A stretch of DNA of 9,592 nt from an uncultured Bacillota bacterium (lineage in GTDB: Bacteria > Bacillota_I > Bacilli_A > RF39 > UBA660). This document shows positions 6,771-9,592 of the stretch, in pieces. Within the stretch, counting starts at the first letter, position 1. Each line of letters begins with the position of its first letter. The stretch spans positions 1 through 9,592 of the forward strand of contig CANDCB010000018.1 of the NCBI GenBank assembly GCA_947383065.1, given 5' to 3'. A model generated the notes under the pieces. The model had not been told where the DNA came from and did no database searches. It was given only the letters and a program-made list of their open reading frames with translations. Made by a program: the position numbers and the translations under genes.

Positions 6771-6798
6771 ATTATAACAAAATTATTCCTGTAGTCAA
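6771..6798 (-). promoter_or_regulatory. Promoter of the T-box-glyS unit
   Basis: On the minus strand TTGACT (6798-6793) and TATAAT (6776-6771) are separated by 16 bases. TG one base before the -10 makes it an extended -10 promoter. Predicted transcription start is near 6764, about 65 bases before the T-box sequence, which sets the maximum length of Stem I if this is the only promoter. Confidence 0.8.
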
Positions 6799-6812
6799 CA
6801 ATTTTATTCAAG

Positions 6813-6842
6813 CTATCAAGATTTTTTATTGTGTTTTGATAG
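6813..6842. repeat. Inverted repeat upstream of the glyS promoter
   Basis: CTATCAA (6813-6819) and TTGATAG (6836-6842) are perfect complements separated by 16 AT-rich bases. The repeat ends 15 bases upstream of the glyS -35. It could be a weak hairpin or a protein site; nothing distinguishes these. Confidence 0.3.
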
Positions 6843-6852
6843 ATAAAAGGAT

Positions 6853-6878
6853 AAGAACAACATAAATATGTTATTCTT
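6853..6878 (-). terminator. Hairpin, possible terminator of a recO-side or small RNA transcript
   Basis: The minus-strand RNA has AAGAATAACAT (6878-6868), a loop AUUU, and ATGTTGTTCTT (6863-6853): an 11-bp stem containing one U-G pair. On the plus strand the same position is a C-A mismatch, so the minus-strand RNA is the better-paired one. The tail (ATCCTTTTATC) is only moderately U-rich, so termination may be inefficient. Confidence 0.4.
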
Positions 6879-6908
6879 TATAATAAGGAAAACAAAAATA
6901 TAATAGAA

Positions 6909-6967
6909 TTATGGTCGTAATAACTTACTTTATTAGCATAGGAACCAATAGCCAACCCCATAATCAT
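6909..6967 (-). ncRNA. Candidate structured RNA of unknown family in the recO-glyS spacer
   Basis: On the minus strand GATTATGG is complementary to CCATAATT (6917-6910) with one G-U pair at the end, closing a domain of about 55 bases. Inside it are a GC-rich stretch GGGTTGGC (6958-6951), GGTTCC, and a perfect 6-bp hairpin TAATAA-AGTAAG-TTATTA. A TATAAT (6971-6966) lies at its upstream edge and a hairpin (6853-6878) downstream. The octamer GGGTTGGC recurs in the glyS T-box leader (6749-6742). It matches no riboswitch motif I know. The opposite orientation is also possible, since a plus-strand hairpin with a run of eight T follows at 6972-7018. Confidence 0.25.
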
Positions 6968-6971
6968 TATA

Positions 6972-7018
6972 GTGTTTGAATAATTCAAACACGAGTTATA
7001 TAATAACACTTTTTTTTA
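6972..7018 (+). terminator. Palindrome and T-run: plus-strand terminator or operator
   Basis: GTGTTTGAA (6972-6980), TAA, TTCAAACAC (6984-6992) is a perfect 9-bp inverted repeat. A second hairpin GTTAT-ATA-ATAAC (6995-7007) follows, and CACT leads into eight T (7010-7017), so read on the plus strand this looks like a terminator. No plus-strand gene ends here. Read on the minus strand, the palindrome lies immediately before TATAAT (6971-6966), between the -10 and where a -35 would be, the position of a repressor operator. Both readings are open. Confidence 0.4.
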
Positions 7019-7079
7019 ATTTGTCTAATTTTACTACCAATTTATAGAAAAAAATTAAATATTAACCAATTAAAAGTTA

Positions 7080-7811
7080 TTATAACTGATTAATTCTTTT
7101 AAGAAAATCTTTACTTTTTAAATATATACCAGTATAACGTTCATAATATTTATCTAAAAAATAATTTATTTCATTTGCTGTATTAACCTGAATCTTTATA
7201 TCACTAATACTACCAATTTCAATTAAATAATACATCCTAATTAATTTTAAACTTTTAGGACTCAATAAAACTTCATTTGTATAACAATCTTGGCATATAT
7301 ATCCCCCTTCATCAGGATCTAAAGTAACAATATTTGTCTTATTACCACATTTTATACAACTTGACAAATTTAATCCAACACCCAAATATTCTAAATATTT
7401 CAATTCTAAAATATTCGTTAAAATTAAAGGATTTTTTCCTTCATTCATCTTTTTAATAGTGCTTAAATATAAATCATATATAATAGATGAACTATTTTGC
7501 TTAGCAACTTGATAAGTTAAATCAGTAATATAACTAACATAACTAATAAGTTCAATATTACTTTTAATATTAGAAAAATTATCTATAATATCAACATCAA
7601 TTAACTTAGACAATTTATTTTTATTATAATTTATATGAAACAAACCATAAGTAAATTTTAAAGTTTTAGTTCGTAATGGATTTTTAATACTTTTAACATT
7701 TTGACACATAATTCCAATAAGACCATGATCTTTTGTTAAAATATTAATAATTTTTGAATTATCACCATAAGGTGTCTCAGTTATAATTATTCCTTCAAAT
7801 TTACTTATCAT
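7080..7811 (-). CDS. recO: DNA repair protein RecO
   Basis: RecO works with RecR and RecF to load RecA on SSB-coated single-stranded DNA during gap repair, and anneals complementary strands. It has about 243 residues, the normal length. The N-terminal OB-fold begins KFEGIIITETPYGDNSKIIN and continues DHGLIGIM, matching the family's 'EGIVL..DYGE.dkIv..lT...G' pattern. A helical domain follows, with a four-cysteine zinc site CIKC (about 152-155) and CQDC (about 173-176), and the terminal YYERYTGIYLKSKDFL matches the conserved 'YYeeysG..LKSk.fL'. The frame can start at GTG 7820, which overlaps the stop of the upstream YqzL-like gene (TAGTG). ATG 7811 gives MISKFEG, aligning in length with B. subtilis MLTKCEG, and has GTGAT 4 bases before it, so I prefer 7811. 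No promoter of its own is clear; expression probably depends on read-through from era. Confidence 0.93.
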   Translation of the reverse strand: MISKFEGIIITETPYGDNSKIINILTKDHGLIGIMCQNVKSIKNPLRTKTLKFTYGLFHINYNKNKLSKLIDVDIIDNFSNIKSNIELISYVSYITDLTYQVAKQNSSSIIYDLYLSTIKKMNEGKNPLILTNILELKYLEYLGVGLNLSSCIKCGNKTNIVTLDPDEGGYICQDCYTNEVLLSPKSLKLIRMYYLIEIGSISDIKIQVNTANEINYFLDKYYERYTGIYLKSKDFLKRINQL

Positions 7812-7819
7812 TTTAATCA

Positions 7820-7900
7820 CTACATTTTCCCTTTATATTTTAAATAATATTCAATTTTACCTGTTTTTTTAAAAAGTTCCCATGCTTCTTCTTTTTTCAT
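7820..7900 (-). CDS. yqzL: YqzL-like short protein (26 residues)
   Basis: A 26-codon frame from ATG 7900 to TAG 7822-7820. The peptide starts MKKEEAWELFKKTGKIEYY and ends LKYKGKM. The pattern W-x-L/V-F-x-x-T-G-x-I-x-x-Y-L-x-Y/F-K is that of the small YqzL family, whose gene sits between era and recO in B. subtilis, exactly as here. It is about half the usual length of roughly 45 residues: the conserved N-terminal core is present and the acidic tail missing. The function of the family is unknown. Its ATG comes directly after the U-run of the era hairpin, and the nearest purine-rich binding site (AGAGGAAAGG) is in and next to the hairpin loop, 13 bases upstream. Its stop overlaps the alternative GTG start of recO. 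Synteny plus motif make it convincing despite its size. Confidence 0.6.
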   Translation of the reverse strand: MKKEEAWELFKKTGKIEYYLKYKGKM

Positions 7901-7944
7901 AAAAAGAACCCATCCTTTCCTCTTATTATTATGATGGGTTCTTT
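7901..7944 (-). terminator. Perfect 12-bp hairpin after era (terminator or attenuator before yqzL-recO)
   Basis: The minus-strand RNA has AAAGAACCCATC (7944-7933), an 18-base loop, and GATGGGTTCTTT (7914-7903), with the T-run extending to five before ATG of yqzL. As a terminator it ends the ybeY-dgkA-era transcript. The loop carries AAGAGGAAAG, the only plausible ribosome binding site for yqzL. On the plus strand the stem is also followed by T-rich sequence, but no plus-strand gene ends here. Confidence 0.75.
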
Positions 7945-7976
7945 AAAACTTTTTTATTCACGAATAAATTAAAAAT

Positions 7977-8870
7977 TTAACTTATATAATCTTTTTCATT
8001 AAAACCTAACTCATTTAAATATCTTTCTTTATCACGCCAATTTTTAATTGTTTTAACATATAATTCAAGATAAACTTTTTTACCAACTAGGTTTTCAATA
8101 TCTTTTCGTGCTTCAATACCTACTGCTTTTAATAAAGAACCTTGCTTTCCTATAATTATCTTTTTTAAAGAATCTCGATCAACTATAATATCAACCGTTA
8201 TATTAACTATTTTATTTTTTTCTTCAAATCGAGAAGTTATACAAGTTACACTATGTGGAATTTCTTCTTCTGTCATTCTAAATATTTTTTCTCTTACAAA
8301 TTCACTAACTAAAAAATTTAATGGACTTGTAGTAATAATATCTTCATCAAAATAACGCATATTATCTGTCATATACTTTTTAATTACTGTTAATAATCTT
8401 TCAGTATTATCTTGCGTTAAAGCTGAAATTGGTACTATTTCAGCAAAGTTATATAAATCCTTATAATCATTTATCGCCGATATAATCTCATTACTTGTCA
8501 TTTTATCAATTTTATTTAAAACTAAAATAACTGGTGACGATGTCTCTGCTAATGTTGCAATAATCTTTTTATCTCCTGACCCTAAACCTTCTTTAGCATC
8601 TACTAAAAATAAAATTAAATCAACATCTTTAGTTAAACTCTGAGCTTCTTTATTTAAAACTTTACCTAACTTATTTAAAGGTTTATGTATTCCTGGAGTA
8701 TCAACAAAAACAATCTGGTAGCCATCTTCATTATATATTCCTTGGATTATATTTCTTGTAGTTTGTGGTTTATTACTAGTAATAGCTATTTTTTGATTTA
8801 TTAAAGAATTAAGCAAAGTTGATTTGCCTACATTGGGACGCCCAATTAAACTTACGAATCCACTTTTCAT
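7977..8870 (-). CDS. era: GTPase Era
   Basis: Essential GTPase that binds the 3' end of 16S rRNA and guides assembly of the small ribosomal subunit. It has 297 residues, the standard length. The GTPase motifs are all present: G1 GRPNVGKST (10-18), G2 PQTTRNIIQG (35-44), G3 DTPG (57-60), G4 NKID (119-122) and G5 SAL (149-151). The C-terminal KH domain contains IIIGKQGSLLKAVG, then ARKDIENLVGKKVYLELYVK and NWR, as in Era. The start codon comes 2 bases after the dgkA stop (TAATAATG) with little Shine-Dalgarno sequence, so it is probably translated by coupling with dgkA. The cdd gene that separates dgkA and era in B. subtilis is absent. Confidence 0.98.
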   Translation of the reverse strand: MKSGFVSLIGRPNVGKSTLLNSLINQKIAITSNKPQTTRNIIQGIYNEDGYQIVFVDTPGIHKPLNKLGKVLNKEAQSLTKDVDLILFLVDAKEGLGSGDKKIIATLAETSSPVILVLNKIDKMTSNEIISAINDYKDLYNFAEIVPISALTQDNTERLLTVIKKYMTDNMRYFDEDIITTSPLNFLVSEFVREKIFRMTEEEIPHSVTCITSRFEEKNKIVNITVDIIVDRDSLKKIIIGKQGSLLKAVGIEARKDIENLVGKKVYLELYVKTIKNWRDKERYLNELGFNEKDYIS

Positions 8871-8872
8871 TA

Positions 8873-9274
8873 TTATAAACCTAATAAAGTTATAATATGA
8901 GGAACATAAATAACTGCTCCAATAGCTGCGGCCATAATAGCTAAAACAAAAGTCGCTGCACTACCACAATCCTTAGCTATTTTAGCTAAAGGATGAATCT
9001 CTAAAGTTACTAAATCAACAACTGCTTCAATAGCGGTATTAATTAATTCTGCGGCCAAAACCATTCCTATAGCCATAAGCGTAATTAACCACTCCATACC
9101 ATTTACTTTAAATATAAAATTAGCAATAATAACACCAACCGTTGCTATTACGTGAACTAACATACTTTGTTCATATTTATAAGCATACTTAAGTCCTTCA
9201 ATAGAATAACCAAAACTTTTAACAAAACGACCAAAACCACGCTTCTTTATTTCATCTCTTGATATTTTTGTCAT
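8873..9274 (-). CDS. dgkA: Diacylglycerol kinase family protein (undecaprenol kinase)
   Basis: Integral membrane kinase. Gram-positive members phosphorylate undecaprenol with ATP, returning the lipid carrier to the cell-wall cycle, rather than diacylglycerol. It has 133 residues, with an N-terminal amphipathic part (FGRFVKSFGYSIEGLKYAYK) and Y-E-Q-S-x-x-x-H (E35, H41). Three membrane segments lie at about 42-58, 62-80 and 105-132. The signature AAELINTAIEAVVDLV (74-89, with E76, N79, E83, D87) and HPLAKIAKDCGSAA (94-107) are the family's active-site and substrate-binding motifs. GGAG lies 10 bases before the ATG. It overlaps the end of ybeY by 23 bases and nearly touches era, forming a tight operon. 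Confidence 0.95.
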   Translation of the reverse strand: MTKISRDEIKKRGFGRFVKSFGYSIEGLKYAYKYEQSMLVHVIATVGVIIANFIFKVNGMEWLITLMAIGMVLAAELINTAIEAVVDLVTLEIHPLAKIAKDCGSAATFVLAIMAAAIGAVIYVPHIITLLGL

Positions 9275-9592
9275 CTAAAATCATCTCCTGCAACGCAAAC
9301 ATTACTTTTTCATCTTCTTCATTCATATGGTCATATCCTAACAAATGTAATAGTCCATGAACAACTAAAAATGAAAGTTCCCTTTTCTCACTATGACCAT
9401 AATCTATTGCTTGACGCTTCATTTGGGGAATACAAACATATATATCACCAAGCGTTCGTACAACATTATACCTTAAATCTTCACTATCTTCAAATGCAAA
9501 TGATATAACATCTGTAATTCTGTCAACATTTCGATAATTTCTATTAATTTCATGAATTTCATCATCATCAACAAAAATAATTGAAAAAATCG
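9252..9592 (-). CDS. ybeY: Endoribonuclease YbeY (5' end off the window)
   Basis: Zinc-dependent RNase that takes part in 16S rRNA 3'-end maturation and ribosome quality control. The visible 112 residues are the C-terminal two thirds of a protein normally about 150-165 long. Diagnostic parts are TDVISFAFED (family TDVLSFP), LGDIYVCIPQ (family lGDI.Is), and the metal site HGLLHLLGYDH, with the three zinc-binding histidines in H-x3-H-x5-H spacing. The tail is MNEEDEKVMFALQEMIL. The stop codon TGA (9254-9252) lies 23 bases inside dgkA in another frame, so the two genes are translationally coupled. In Bacillota phoH usually lies upstream, beyond the right edge here. Confidence 0.96.
   Translation of the reverse strand, partial: IFSIIFVDDDEIHEINRNYRNVDRITDVISFAFEDSEDLRYNVVRTLGDIYVCIPQMKRQAIDYGHSEKRELSFLVVHGLLHLLGYDHMNEEDEKVMFALQEMILDDKNIKR

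Noticed and set aside
6909..6967. Known riboswitch (preQ1, purine, SAM, TPP, fluoride) in the recO-glyS spacer
   Set aside because: None of their conserved core sequences are present on either strand.
6909..6967. Spacer element as the missing Stem I of the glyS T-box
   Set aside because: It is about 200 bases upstream, is separated by a hairpin and a strong promoter, and lacks the usual Stem I landmarks.
7903..7944. Terminator for a plus-strand gene
   Set aside because: The stem can form on either strand, but no plus-strand gene ends nearby; era is the logical user.
1..9592. Mycoplasma-type code (TGA as Trp)
   Set aside because: ybeY, divIVA and the 300-residue lipoprotein gene end with TGA at natural lengths, and Trp is encoded by TGG.
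1..9592. CRISPR array, insertion sequence, prophage or tRNA/rRNA genes
   Set aside because: No regularly spaced direct repeats, transposase or integrase frames, terminal repeats or cloverleaf sequences were seen.

Overview
The window is very AT-rich chromosomal DNA from a Gram-positive-type (Bacillota) bacterium, probably a Bacilli/Erysipelotrichia-like gut or host-associated lineage. The evidence is the gene order ybeY-dgkA-era-(yqzL)-recO-T-box-glyS, the SepF/DivIVA division proteins, lipoproteins with Gram-positive lipoboxes, and an intact sporulation sigma factor SigK. TGA ends several genes (ybeY, divIVA, the 300-residue lipoprotein gene), so the code is the standard bacterial one and not the mycoplasma code. 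An intact pro-SigK suggests an endospore former.

Right part (about 5185-9592, all minus strand): a housekeeping cluster runs from the right edge leftward. It contains ybeY (5' end off the window), dgkA (undecaprenol/diacylglycerol kinase), era, a hairpin leading straight into a 26-codon YqzL-like gene, and recO. About 300 bases without a gene follow, rich in inverted repeats. Then come a strong promoter, a compact glycine T-box leader, glyS (one-chain glycyl-tRNA synthetase) and a clear terminator. These genes serve ribosome maturation (ybeY, era), lipid-carrier recycling (dgkA), recombinational repair (recO) and tRNA charging (glyS).

Middle part (about 2484-5142, minus strand): an unrecognised 515-residue protein has its own promoter. 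It is followed by a sepF-divIVA pair with its own promoter; this pair lacks the ylmG and ylmH genes that usually lie between these two genes in Bacillota.

Left part (1-2473): sigK is the only plus-strand gene. It faces divIVA and diverges from a two-gene operon of lipoproteins with overlapping stop and start codons. One lipoprotein looks like a degenerate thioredoxin-like protein, the other resembles the extracellular domain of FtsX. A Rho-independent terminator closes this operon. At the far left is the N-terminal end of another minus-strand gene, possibly yqeG.

Most of the window is ordinary core genome. The points deserving a second look are the repeat-rich recO-glyS spacer with a candidate structured RNA, the unusually short T-box leader, the FtsX-domain-like lipoprotein beside sigK, the orphan 515-residue protein, and the tiny yqzL with its hairpin-embedded start.
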